DNA of 64,000 nucleotides from Paenibacillus tianjinensis. GTDB lineage: Bacteria > Bacillota > Bacilli > Paenibacillales > Paenibacillaceae. The position numbers were made by a program, and so were the translations under genes. Each line of letters opens with the position of its first letter. The stretch's first letter is position 1. The DNA lies in assembly GCF_017086365.1 (NCBI RefSeq), contig NZ_CP070969.1, forward strand, positions 2,480,001 to 2,544,000. Reading direction: 5' to 3'. Positions 42,588-50,223 of this stretch are shown here, in pieces. Under the pieces are notes generated by a model. That model did not search any database, had not been told where the DNA came from, and was given only the letters and a program-made list of their open reading frames with translations.

Positions 42588-43493
42588 ATGCCTGAAGGAA
42601 TCATTGTAAAAGCGCTAAGCGGTTATTATTATGTAAAACCGCTGCATAACGGACTCATTGCGACAGAAGAAGAGGCTGTACAGTGCCGTGGACGGGGGAT
42701 CCTGAAGAAAAGGGGAGTCGCTCCGCTAGTAGGAGACCGAATTATCTACGTTCTGACCGAAAATGGGGAAGGGATGGTCGATGAGATCCTCCCCCGGGAA
42801 TCCGAATTAATCCGGCCCCCTGTAGCGAACGTCAAGCTGGCGGTGCTGTTGTTCTCGGTACGTGAGCCGGACATGAATTTGAATCTGCTGGATAAGTTTC
42901 TAGTGCATATCGAGCACTCCGGATTGGAACCCCTAATTGTATTAACGAAGCAGGATCTGGCCGTTGACGAAGGTGAAGCCACAGCCCTTGTGAAAGAGCT
43001 GTACGAGCGTATCGGTTATGAAGTGATGATTACCAGCTCTTTAACCGGCTCGGGCAGTGATGAGCTACGCAGCAGGCTGGCCGGAGTGATTAGCGTCTTC
43101 TCCGGTCAGTCCGGAGTCGGCAAATCGACGCTCTTAAACCGGCTGGTGCCGGGGCTTGAGCTGGAAACAGGTGAAATCAGCATGCGGCTGGGGCGGGGGC
43201 GTCATACCACCCGCCATGTCGAGCTGATGGATATCGGGAACGGCGGATTTGTAGCTGATACACCAGGCTTCAGCCAGCTGGATTTTTTGGAGCTGGGTGT
43301 GGAGGAGCTGTCGGTCTGTTTCCGGGAATTTGCTTCCTATGCGGAAAATTGCAAGTTCCGCGGCTGCAGCCATCTTCATGAGCCGGGCTGCCGGGTCATA
43401 GAGGCCTGGCAGGCCGGTGAGATCGCAGACAGCCGCTATGATCACTACAAGCTGTTTTACAATGAAATGAAAGACAAAAAGCGGAGGTACTAA
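42588..43493 (+). CDS. rsgA: ribosome small-subunit GTPase RsgA
   Basis: This 301-residue circularly permuted GTPase assists late 30S maturation. Its motifs occur in permuted order: TKQDL (G4) near 123, then GQSGVGKST (G1) near 173, DTPGFSQL (G3) near 224, and a zinc site with CKFRGCSHLHEPGC. It is a known target of PrkC in B. subtilis, and the neighbourhood fits. ATG 42588 follows AGGAGAGGAAGG; the longer frame to 42534 has no site. rpe starts four bases after it. Confidence 0.96.
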   Translation: MPEGIIVKALSGYYYVKPLHNGLIATEEEAVQCRGRGILKKRGVAPLVGDRIIYVLTENGEGMVDEILPRESELIRPPVANVKLAVLLFSVREPDMNLNLLDKFLVHIEHSGLEPLIVLTKQDLAVDEGEATALVKELYERIGYEVMITSSLTGSGSDELRSRLAGVISVFSGQSGVGKSTLLNRLVPGLELETGEISMRLGRGRHTTRHVELMDIGNGGFVADTPGFSQLDFLELGVEELSVCFREFASYAENCKFRGCSHLHEPGCRVIEAWQAGEIADSRYDHYKLFYNEMKDKKRRY

Positions 43494-43496
43494 CCT

Positions 43497-44165
43497 ATGA
43501 TATTACTAGCCCCATCCATTTTATCTGCCGATTTCGCAGCACTTGGTGCTGAAGTCGCGGAGGCTGAGGCCAGCGGCGCAGACTGGATTCATGTAGACGT
43601 GATGGACGGCCACTTTGTGCCGAATATTACACTTGGGCCACCGATTGTTAAGGCGGTAAAGGCGCATACCTCTTTGCCGCTGGATGTTCATTTGATGATC
43701 GAAAATCCGGAGCGTTATATCGCTGAGTTCGCAGCTGCTGGCGCATCTGTTATTACTGTACATGCCGAAGCATGCGTACATCTTCACCGTGTAGTTCACC
43801 AGATTAAGGAGCTGGGAATTATGGCGGGAGTGGCGATTAATCCGGGAACCCCGGCTTCTGCTGTACGTGAGGTGCTTGAGGATGTGGATATGGTGCTGGT
43901 TATGACGGTGAACCCTGGTTTTGGCGGACAGGCTTTTATTCCTAATACGATGCGTAAAATCCGCCAGATCCGTGAATGGGCCAATGAAATCAATCACAAC
44001 AATCTGCGGATTGAAGTCGATGGAGGGGTTGCGGAGAACACCGCTCCAATCGTCGCTGAGGCTGGCGCAGACGTGCTGGTGGCCGGCAATGCCGTATTTG
44101 GACGTACTGACCGTGCAGCTGCAATACGGGCAATCCGTGAGGCTGCAGAGAGTGCAGTCCGTTAA
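43497..44165 (+). CDS. rpe: ribulose-phosphate 3-epimerase
   Basis: This 222-residue TIM-barrel enzyme interconverts ribulose 5-phosphate and xylulose 5-phosphate in the pentose phosphate pathway. Marks are [16 protein letters not shown], the metal-site [16 protein letters not shown] and [13 protein letters not shown], and the phosphate-binding VDGGV and GNAVFG ends. It also serves the arabinose pathway downstream of AraD. GCGGAGG at 43481-43487 precedes ATG 43497. A terminator follows. thiN, which comes next in B. subtilis, is absent. Confidence 0.97.
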   Translation: MILLAPSILSADFAALGAEVAEAEASGADWIHVDVMDGHFVPNITLGPPIVKAVKAHTSLPLDVHLMIENPERYIAEFAAAGASVITVHAEACVHLHRVVHQIKELGIMAGVAINPGTPASAVREVLEDVDMVLVMTVNPGFGGQAFIPNTMRKIRQIREWANEINHNNLRIEVDGGVAENTAPIVAEAGADVLVAGNAVFGRTDRAAAIRAIREAAESAVR

Positions 44166-44228
44166 TTGCAGCTTATGAGCAAGCATTGAGGGATTAAGGT
44201 ATAGGCCAAGTTATGGCCGCATAAATAT

Positions 44229-44264
44229 GGTTACATGAGCAGAAATCTCATGTAGCCTTTTTTT
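44229..44264 (+). terminator. terminator after rpe
   Basis: GGTTACATGAG (44229-44239) pairs over 11 positions with CTCATGTAGCC (44247-44257), followed by seven T. Confidence 0.92.
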
Positions 44265-44365
44265 GTACATCAAGGGAGGTCTGCAGTTCGTCTGGGTTCA
44301 ATTATGTATACGGAAATTAAGGGAAGTCTCCTACCGTATGGCAAGAATTGATGGGAGGGTTAATG

Positions 44366-44446
44366 ATGAAATTTTACACGTTTAAGCTGCCAAGATTTTT
44401 GGGAGGTTTTGTTAAGGCGATATTGAACACGTTTCAGAAGAGCTGA
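44366..44446 (+). CDS. spoVM: SpoVM, 26-residue spore coat anchoring peptide
   Basis: ATG 44366 opens 26 codons starting KFYTFKLPRFLGGFV and ending NTFQKS, closely matching B. subtilis SpoVM (also 26 residues). The peptide is an amphipathic helix that recognises the convex forespore membrane and anchors SpoIVA to build the coat basement layer; the glycine-proline kink (LPRFLGG) is conserved. GGGAGGG at 44353-44359 is six bases upstream; an ATG directly before is in frame but too close. Position between rpe and rpmB is the B. subtilis location. It is easily missed by gene finders because of its length. Confidence 0.93.
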   Translation: MKFYTFKLPRFLGGFVKAILNTFQKS

Positions 44447-44470
44447 GTTCATAACCGAACAGAGAACATG

Positions 44471-44506
44471 AAAAAAAGCACCTTACGAATGTAAAGGGTG
44501 CTTTTT
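44471..44506. terminator. bidirectional terminator between spoVM and rpmB
   Basis: AAAAAGCACC (44473-44482) pairs with GGTGCTTTTT (44497-44506), with an inner TTAC-GAAT-GTAA. A on one side and T on the other serve both converging genes. Confidence 0.9.
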
Positions 44507-44547
44507 GCTTCATATAAGATATCGCTGGGCCCTGGAATAATCCAAGA

Positions 44548-44736
44548 CTAAACGCGTTCAACTTTGCCGGCTTTCAAAGCACGGGTGCTGACGTACACGC
44601 GTTTTGGTTTTCCGTTCACGAGAATACGGACCTTCTGAACGTTAACTCCCCAAGAACGACGGTTGCGGTTGTTTGCGTGAGACACGTGGTTACCGCTGCT
44701 TGGCTTCTTGCCTGTTACTGCACATTTGCGGGACAT
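44548..44736 (-). CDS. rpmB: 50S ribosomal protein L28
   Basis: This 62-residue protein begins [22 protein letters not shown], the L28 signature. It has only one cysteine, so it is the zinc-independent form. It is a late-assembling 50S protein. GGAGG lies on the complement about 12 bases before the ATG at 44736. It is transcribed alone on the minus strand from a promoter at 44785-44814, convergent to spoVM and divergent from fakA, as in Bacillus. Confidence 0.97.
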   Translation of the reverse strand: MSRKCAVTGKKPSSGNHVSHANNRNRRSWGVNVQKVRILVNGKPKRVYVSTRALKAGKVERV

Positions 44737-44784
44737 AGATTACACCTCCTTGTTACTTACACCTGCGTAAAACAATACTTAAAT

Positions 44785-44814
44785 ATAATATCACAGCAAA
44801 ATTTGCTACGTCAA
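44785..44814 (-). promoter_or_regulatory. rpmB promoter
   Basis: On the minus strand TTGACG (complement of 44809-44814), 18 bases, then TATTAT (complement of 44785-44790), about 50 bases before the rpmB start. Confidence 0.65.
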
Positions 44815-44927
44815 CCGATTCAAAAACATTTATTTCTTTTGGCTCTTATAGTACAATGTAAATTAGTGCATTATGTCCAGTTAATCATAGAATTGATTAG
44901 GCATGAAGTTAGGAAGGGGAATTCTCA

Positions 44928-46706
44928 TTGAGTAAGCGTTCTATAAACGGAGCAGATTTTACCGCAATGGTACTCGCCGGTGCGGAAAAGCTGCAGCAGC
45001 ATGCAGAGCACGTCAATTCCTTGAATGTATTTCCGGTTCCGGATGGAGATACAGGAACCAATATGAATTTGACGATGACCGCAGGTGCGAACGAATTGAA
45101 GAAGAATAATACCGCCTCAGTCGGTCAATGTGCAGGAGTACTCTCCAAAGGTCTATTGATGGGCGCACGGGGAAACTCCGGCGTTATTTTGTCACAGCTG
45201 TTCAGAGGTCTTGGACGCTACGCCGCCCAATATGATGAGCTGAACACGCAGCAGTTCGCAGCAGCGCTGCAGACCGGTGTGGATACGGCCTACAAAGCAG
45301 TGGTTAAGCCAGTGGAAGGAACCATCCTTACCGTCGCCAAAGAAGCTGCCAGACATGCCGTATACTATGCCCGCCGTACCACTGATATTACTGAACTTAT
45401 GACAGAAGTATTGTCCAAGGCAAAAGAAGCATTAGCCAATACACCGGAATTGCTGCCGGTCCTGAAGCAGGTTGGAGTAGTAGACTCCGGCGGCCAGGGT
45501 CTGGTCTACATTTATGAAGGATTCCATCAGCATTTGACAAGCGGAAGCCTCGGCGTGCAGACCCCTGCGCAAGGACAAGCTCCTGCCCCTGCAACTGCAG
45601 CGGTCCCCGTGCTGACTAAACAAGAAAATGTATTGTCATCCGTACAATCTTCCGCTCAATCCCAGCTTTCTACGGAGGATATCGAGTTTCTATATGATAT
45701 GGAATTTTTCATCAACCGCCAGCTTGGCGCATCCGTGAAAGCGGATTTTGATGAGGAAACTTTTAGGAAAGCGTTATCAGTCAACGGAGATTCCATTATT
45801 GTCATTTCCGATGATGAAACGATCAAAGTACATGTACATTCCAAAACGCCTGGTGAAGTGATGAGCTTAGCACTCCAATATGGGGAGATCACTCAAATTC
45901 ATATTCTGAACATGCGCGAACAGCATCGTGACTTGTTGACCGCGGGGATGGATATTGCGCCTATGCCGGAGCTGTTCGCGGATATGCCTACAGAGCAGAG
46001 CTCGGTGCAGGCTCCGGCTGTTCCGCCGGCGGATGATATGGCGCCATACGGTTTCATTGCAGTATCTTCAGGGGAAGGCATTTCCGATATATTCAAAAGC
46101 CTTGGAGTCGATGCCGTGCTTGCTGGCGGACAGACCATGAATCCGAGCACGGAAGATTTCGTAAATGCGATTCATTTGATCTCTGCGAAGCATGTCTATA
46201 TTCTGCCAAACAATTCCAACATCGTGCTTGCCGCACAGCAGGCCAAAGAGCTGCTTGAAGGTGAGAGAGACATCACCGTGATCCCAAGCAAGAGTATTCC
46301 GCAAGGAATTGCTGCAGCCTTTGCCTTTCAGGAAGAGGATGCTGTGGACACCAATACCGAGAATATGCTTGAAGCCATTTCTCAAGTGAAGTCCGGGCAG
46401 GTGACGAATGCGGTTCGCGATACGGTCATCGAAGATCTGGAGATTAAATCCGGGCAGTTTATCGGTATTTCCAACTCGAAGATTGTAGCGGCCTCTGATG
46501 AGTTGCTTACAGCAAGTAAGGCCCTGCTTACGACCATGCTGGAGAACGGGGACGAGATAGTGACCGTCCTGACCGGTTCTGATGCCGAGGCAGGCGTAAC
46601 AGATTCACTCGGAAGCTGGCTTGAAGAAACGTATCCGCAGGTGGAAGTAGAAGTGCATGAAGGCGGACAACCGCTTTATTATTATCTTTTCTCTGTGGAA
46701 CCATAG
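44928..46706 (+). CDS. fakA: fatty acid kinase catalytic protein FakA (YloV-like, DAK2)
   Basis: This 592-residue protein has the DhaL nucleotide-binding domain (about 1-205) with FPVPDGDTGTNM near 35 and GARGNSGVILSQ, then a Pro/Ala/Gln-rich linker (about 210-245) and the C-terminal FakA domains with a DEETFRKALSVNGDS segment. FakA phosphorylates fatty acids held by FakB (DegV-family) carriers, feeding exogenous fatty acids into phospholipids. TTG 44928 has GGAAGGGG upstream. A DegV-family gene follows directly. The yloU (Asp23-family) gene found before yloV in Bacillus is missing; there is only 191 bases between rpmB and this gene. Confidence 0.94.
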   Translation: MSKRSINGADFTAMVLAGAEKLQQHAEHVNSLNVFPVPDGDTGTNMNLTMTAGANELKKNNTASVGQCAGVLSKGLLMGARGNSGVILSQLFRGLGRYAAQYDELNTQQFAAALQTGVDTAYKAVVKPVEGTILTVAKEAARHAVYYARRTTDITELMTEVLSKAKEALANTPELLPVLKQVGVVDSGGQGLVYIYEGFHQHLTSGSLGVQTPAQGQAPAPATAAVPVLTKQENVLSSVQSSAQSQLSTEDIEFLYDMEFFINRQLGASVKADFDEETFRKALSVNGDSIIVISDDETIKVHVHSKTPGEVMSLALQYGEITQIHILNMREQHRDLLTAGMDIAPMPELFADMPTEQSSVQAPAVPPADDMAPYGFIAVSSGEGISDIFKSLGVDAVLAGGQTMNPSTEDFVNAIHLISAKHVYILPNNSNIVLAAQQAKELLEGERDITVIPSKSIPQGIAAAFAFQEEDAVDTNTENMLEAISQVKSGQVTNAVRDTVIEDLEIKSGQFIGISNSKIVAASDELLTASKALLTTMLENGDEIVTVLTGSDAEAGVTDSLGSWLEETYPQVEVEVHEGGQPLYYYLFSVEP

Positions 46707-46735
46707 GTTCATATTAAAGTTTGGGGAGGAAACCC

Positions 46736-47596
46736 ATGAATCGTACGGTCATTGTCACTGACAGCACATCAGATATCCCGCCGGCACTGGCGGAGAAGTA
46801 CGGCATTGAAGTCGTACCGCTTACGCTTATGTTCGGTGAAGAAGCTTTCCGGGATAATATCGATATGACACCGGAACAGTTCTATGAGCGTCTTCCCCGC
46901 TCACCGCAGTTACCGACAACTTCTCAGCCATCACCGGTTGAATATATGAAGGTGTACAGCAGCATTTTGGAGCGTAACCCTGATTGCCGTGTACTTTCTT
47001 TTCATATTTCATCCGGGCTCAGCGGTACATACCAGTCCGCCGTGCTCGCCAAATCGATGCTTGAGGAACAGGGAGAAGTTATCACTGTTGTTGATTCACT
47101 GTCCGCATCCTACGGGTTCGGATTTATGGTAGTAGCAGCTGCGCGAATGGCAGCGGAAGGCAAGGCGCCGGCAGAAATTCTGGAATCCGTAGAACAACTG
47201 CGCCAGTCCCGCAAGTTGTATTTTTTGGTCGATACACTGGAATATCTGCAGAAAGGCGGCAGAATCGGCAAAGCGTCTGCAATTCTGGGCACGCTACTCA
47301 ATATTAAGCCGATACTTTCCATTGATGCCGAAGGTATCATCTATGCGGTAGAGAAGGTCAGAGGCCGTAAAAAGGCAGTAGCCCGAATGATCGAGCTGTT
47401 CAAGGGGGATCTGCCGGGTGTGGACAAAATCAACGTGGCCGTGGGTCATACGGCTGAACCGGCTTACGGCGAAGAATTCCTGCAGGAATTGGCCGGGCAC
47501 TTTACCCTGGAAGAGAAGGTGCTGACCAATGTCGGTCCCGTTGTAGGCAGCCATGTGGGCAACGGTACTCTAGCCGTATTCATTTGGCCCGCGTAA
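46736..47596 (+). CDS. DegV-family fatty acid-binding protein (FakB-like)
   Basis: This 286-residue protein has the DegV fold: TVIVTDSTSDIPPALAEKYGIEVVPL at the N-terminus, LPTTSQPSP, SSGLSGTYQSA and KGGRIGKASA. DegV/FakB proteins bind one fatty acid and present its carboxylate to FakA. Placement 29 bases after fakA strongly suggests it is the dedicated carrier. GGGGAGGA at 46723-46730 supports ATG 46736; the longer frame to 46721 lies on that site. recG starts seven bases after the stop. Confidence 0.94.
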   Translation: MNRTVIVTDSTSDIPPALAEKYGIEVVPLTLMFGEEAFRDNIDMTPEQFYERLPRSPQLPTTSQPSPVEYMKVYSSILERNPDCRVLSFHISSGLSGTYQSAVLAKSMLEEQGEVITVVDSLSASYGFGFMVVAAARMAAEGKAPAEILESVEQLRQSRKLYFLVDTLEYLQKGGRIGKASAILGTLLNIKPILSIDAEGIIYAVEKVRGRKKAVARMIELFKGDLPGVDKINVAVGHTAEPAYGEEFLQELAGHFTLEEKVLTNVGPVVGSHVGNGTLAVFIWPA

Positions 47597-47603
47597 ATAG
47601 GGG

Positions 47604-49661
47604 ATGAATACACTGCTATCATTAGATCAAATTGAAGTCAAACAAATAACTGGCGTGAGCGCTCAAAAGCAAAGTGAGCTTCACGCCTTTGGCGTCTTTA
47701 CAGTGAAGGATTTGCTGGAGTATTATCCGTTCCGTTATGAGGATTTCCGGCCTAAGACACTGAGTGAGGTCAAGCACGGCGACAAGGCTACACTGGTGGC
47801 TAAGGTGATCGGCATACCAGTGCTGCAGCGTTTTGGCGGCAAATCACGGATAAGCTGCAAAATGGTCGCCGAACCGTGGATGTTCACGGCGATCTGGTTC
47901 AATCAGACCTATGTCCGCGAACAGCTGACCGTTGGCCGTGAGATTGTGATTACGGGTAAATGGGATCAGAAGCGGAGCCAGATTAATGTAACGAATTATG
48001 AGTTTCCGGACCGCGGAGAGGGTAAGACAGGTACATTGCAGCCTGTCTATTCGGTCGGAGGGAAAATCACACAGACTTGGCTGCGTAAGGTCATCAATCA
48101 GGCCATGCAGCAGTTTGGAGAGCTGATTCCGGAGATCCTGCCGCAGGTAATCCTTCGGAAATATGATTTCATGCCGCGTAAACGGGCAATTGCTACGATT
48201 CATCAGCCCGAAGATACCCGAGAAGGCCAGCAGGGACGGCGCCGGATGGTGTACGAGGAGCTCTTTCTGTTCCAGCTCAAGGTGCAGGCATTCCGCGTGC
48301 TGAATCAGGGCAGAATGGATGGTGTGGTGCACACGGTCGATAATTCTACAGTCCGCCAGTTTGTGCGCAGCCTTCCGTTTGAGCTGACGGATGCCCAGAA
48401 GCATGTGGAGCTGGAGATTCTGCAGGATATGCGTTCCGGCTACTGCATGAACCGTCTGCTTCAAGGGGATGTGGGCTCCGGTAAAACGGTCCTCGCGGCC
48501 ATTGCGCTGTACGCTACCGTAAGATCGGGTTTTCAGGGGGCGCTGATGGTGCCGACTGAAATTCTCGCCGAACAGCACATGCGCTCGCTGACCAAGATGT
48601 TCGAGCCTTTTGGCATCACAGTCGGCCTTCTGACGGGAAGCGTCAACGGCCGCAAGCGCAAGGAGCTGCTTGCTTCGCTGCAGATGGGGCTGCTGGATGT
48701 TGTGGTGGGAACCCACGCATTGATTCAGGAGGATGTATTCTTTCGCGCACTCGGTCTGGTGGTCACGGATGAGCAGCATCGTTTCGGGGTGAACCAGCGC
48801 AGCATCTTGCGGCGCAAGGGCTACAATCCTGATGTGCTCACGATGACGGCGACGCCGATACCGCGTACGCTTGCGATAACAGTATTCGGTGATATGGACG
48901 TGTCTACATTGTCTGAGCGCCCGAAAGGGCGAGTGCCTATTACTACCTATTGGGTCAAGCATGACCTGATGGAACGGGTGCTGAAGCTGGTGAACCGGGA
49001 GGTAGACCAGGGCAGACAGGCGTATCTGATTTGTCCGCTCATCGAGGAGTCGGAGAAGCTGGATGTGCAGAACGCGATCGATCTGCATGTGCAGATGTCT
49101 CAAGCTTTCCCCGGCTACAAGGTAGGATTGCTGCACGGACGGATGACCCCAGCGGAAAAAGATGAGGTCATGCGGGCCTTCTATAGTAATGAGATTCAGC
49201 TGCTCGTCTCCACTACAGTGGTAGAGGTCGGAGTTGATGTTCCTAACGCCACACTGATGATCATCATAGACGCTGACCGATTTGGCCTGTCGCAGCTGCA
49301 CCAGCTGCGCGGCCGGGTCGGCCGCGGCCAGCATGCTTCCTACTGTGTACTTGTGGCCGATCCGAAATCGGAAATTGGCCGGGAGCGGATGACAGCCATG
49401 ACCGACACGGATGACGGGTTCGAAGTGTCGCGGCGCGATTTAGAGCTGCGGGGTCCTGGGGATTTCTTCGGCACGAAGCAGAGCGGCCTTCCGGAATTCC
49501 GGCTGGCGGACATGACAGCTGATTTCGAAGTGCTGGAGCAGGCACGAGATGATGCCGCCGGGCTGCTGAAAGAGGCGTCATTCTGGACTTCACCCGATTA
49601 TGCGCCGCTGCGCAGCTATTTACAGAGCGAGCAAATATTCCAAGGCGATATAATTGATTAA
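47604..49661 (+). CDS. recG: ATP-dependent DNA helicase RecG
   Basis: This 685-residue helicase remodels stalled forks and Holliday junctions. An N-terminal wedge/OB domain (about 1-150, YPFRYEDFRPKTL and the VTGKWDQKRSQ region) is followed by Walker A GDVGSGKTVLA near 290, DEQH near 390, TATPIPRT and QLRGRVGRG. ATG 47604 gives a family-like N-terminus, but the only purine-rich stretch, AGGGG, touches the start codon, so translation may depend on the preceding degV gene. It ends the conserved core block, as in B. subtilis. Confidence 0.96.
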   Translation: MNTLLSLDQIEVKQITGVSAQKQSELHAFGVFTVKDLLEYYPFRYEDFRPKTLSEVKHGDKATLVAKVIGIPVLQRFGGKSRISCKMVAEPWMFTAIWFNQTYVREQLTVGREIVITGKWDQKRSQINVTNYEFPDRGEGKTGTLQPVYSVGGKITQTWLRKVINQAMQQFGELIPEILPQVILRKYDFMPRKRAIATIHQPEDTREGQQGRRRMVYEELFLFQLKVQAFRVLNQGRMDGVVHTVDNSTVRQFVRSLPFELTDAQKHVELEILQDMRSGYCMNRLLQGDVGSGKTVLAAIALYATVRSGFQGALMVPTEILAEQHMRSLTKMFEPFGITVGLLTGSVNGRKRKELLASLQMGLLDVVVGTHALIQEDVFFRALGLVVTDEQHRFGVNQRSILRRKGYNPDVLTMTATPIPRTLAITVFGDMDVSTLSERPKGRVPITTYWVKHDLMERVLKLVNREVDQGRQAYLICPLIEESEKLDVQNAIDLHVQMSQAFPGYKVGLLHGRMTPAEKDEVMRAFYSNEIQLLVSTTVVEVGVDVPNATLMIIIDADRFGLSQLHQLRGRVGRGQHASYCVLVADPKSEIGRERMTAMTDTDDGFEVSRRDLELRGPGDFFGTKQSGLPEFRLADMTADFEVLEQARDDAAGLLKEASFWTSPDYAPLRSYLQSEQIFQGDIID

Positions 49662-49727
49662 ATAGGCACATGCGGCCGCCTGCCCTCATATACTGTGAAT
49701 GATTGGATATGACGGGAGGTGCTGCAT

Positions 49728-50015
49728 TTGGGTTATCAGCAATACGGAATCAGTCCACAGCTGGTGGAGCGGATCAAGCTGAAGATGAAGAATCCGGCGG
49801 TTAAGGAACGGATTAAGAACATGATTAACGGGATCTCCAAGCAGGAGCTGCAGGATACAGCGGTGGTACGCAGGCTTGTACGCAATGCCTCGGCAGTGCT
49901 GAGCGAGAAACTGACAGGGGCCCAGGAGGAACAGATCGTTAAATTTGTAATTGCGCAGAAGATAGATCCCAGCAATACTTTTCATCTTATACGTTTATGG
50001 GGGATGTTCCGCTGA
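49728..50015 (+). CDS. stage VI sporulation protein F-like (SpoVIF)
   Basis: This 95-residue helical protein begins GYQQYGISPQLVERIKLKMKNP and has a C-terminal DTAVVRRLVRNASAVLSEKLTGAQEEQIVKFV segment that matches the SpoVIF family. In B. subtilis this protein acts in the mother cell during coat maturation. TTG 49728 has GGGAGG eight bases upstream; GTG 49719 is on the site. A CATATACT at 49687-49694 could be a mother-cell sigma -10, but this is weak. It is followed by a strong terminator. Confidence 0.8.
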   Translation: MGYQQYGISPQLVERIKLKMKNPAVKERIKNMINGISKQELQDTAVVRRLVRNASAVLSEKLTGAQEEQIVKFVIAQKIDPSNTFHLIRLWGMFR

Positions 50016-50046
50016 GTGCGGAGGATGCCTGGTATCCGGCACAATT

Positions 50047-50088
50047 AAAGGCCGTTCCCGCAATGAATATTGCGGAAACGGCCTTTTT
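50047..50088 (+). terminator. terminator after the spoVIF-like gene
   Basis: AAAGGCCGTT (50047-50056) pairs with AACGGCCTTT (50077-50086) and CCGCAA with TTGCGG inside; five T follow. Confidence 0.92.
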
Positions 50089-50223
50089 GCGTTTCACTGC
50101 AGGTGCATAAGACAGATGATTTTGAATATATACACAGTTTCTCTGCATCCCGCAGAACCTATTGGGTAAAACTCCATATAAGGGTTAGCGTAGATCCATG
50201 AAATCTTGGAAGGAGCTGAGGTA

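Noticed and set aside
44852..44857. TACAAT as a fakA promoter
   Set aside because: No -35 at a suitable distance and no extended -10, so it is not listed.
47844..49334. Open frame of 496 codons on the minus strand opposite recG
   Set aside because: It mirrors the recG codon pattern, has no ribosome site and no recognisable protein motif, while recG is unmistakable.
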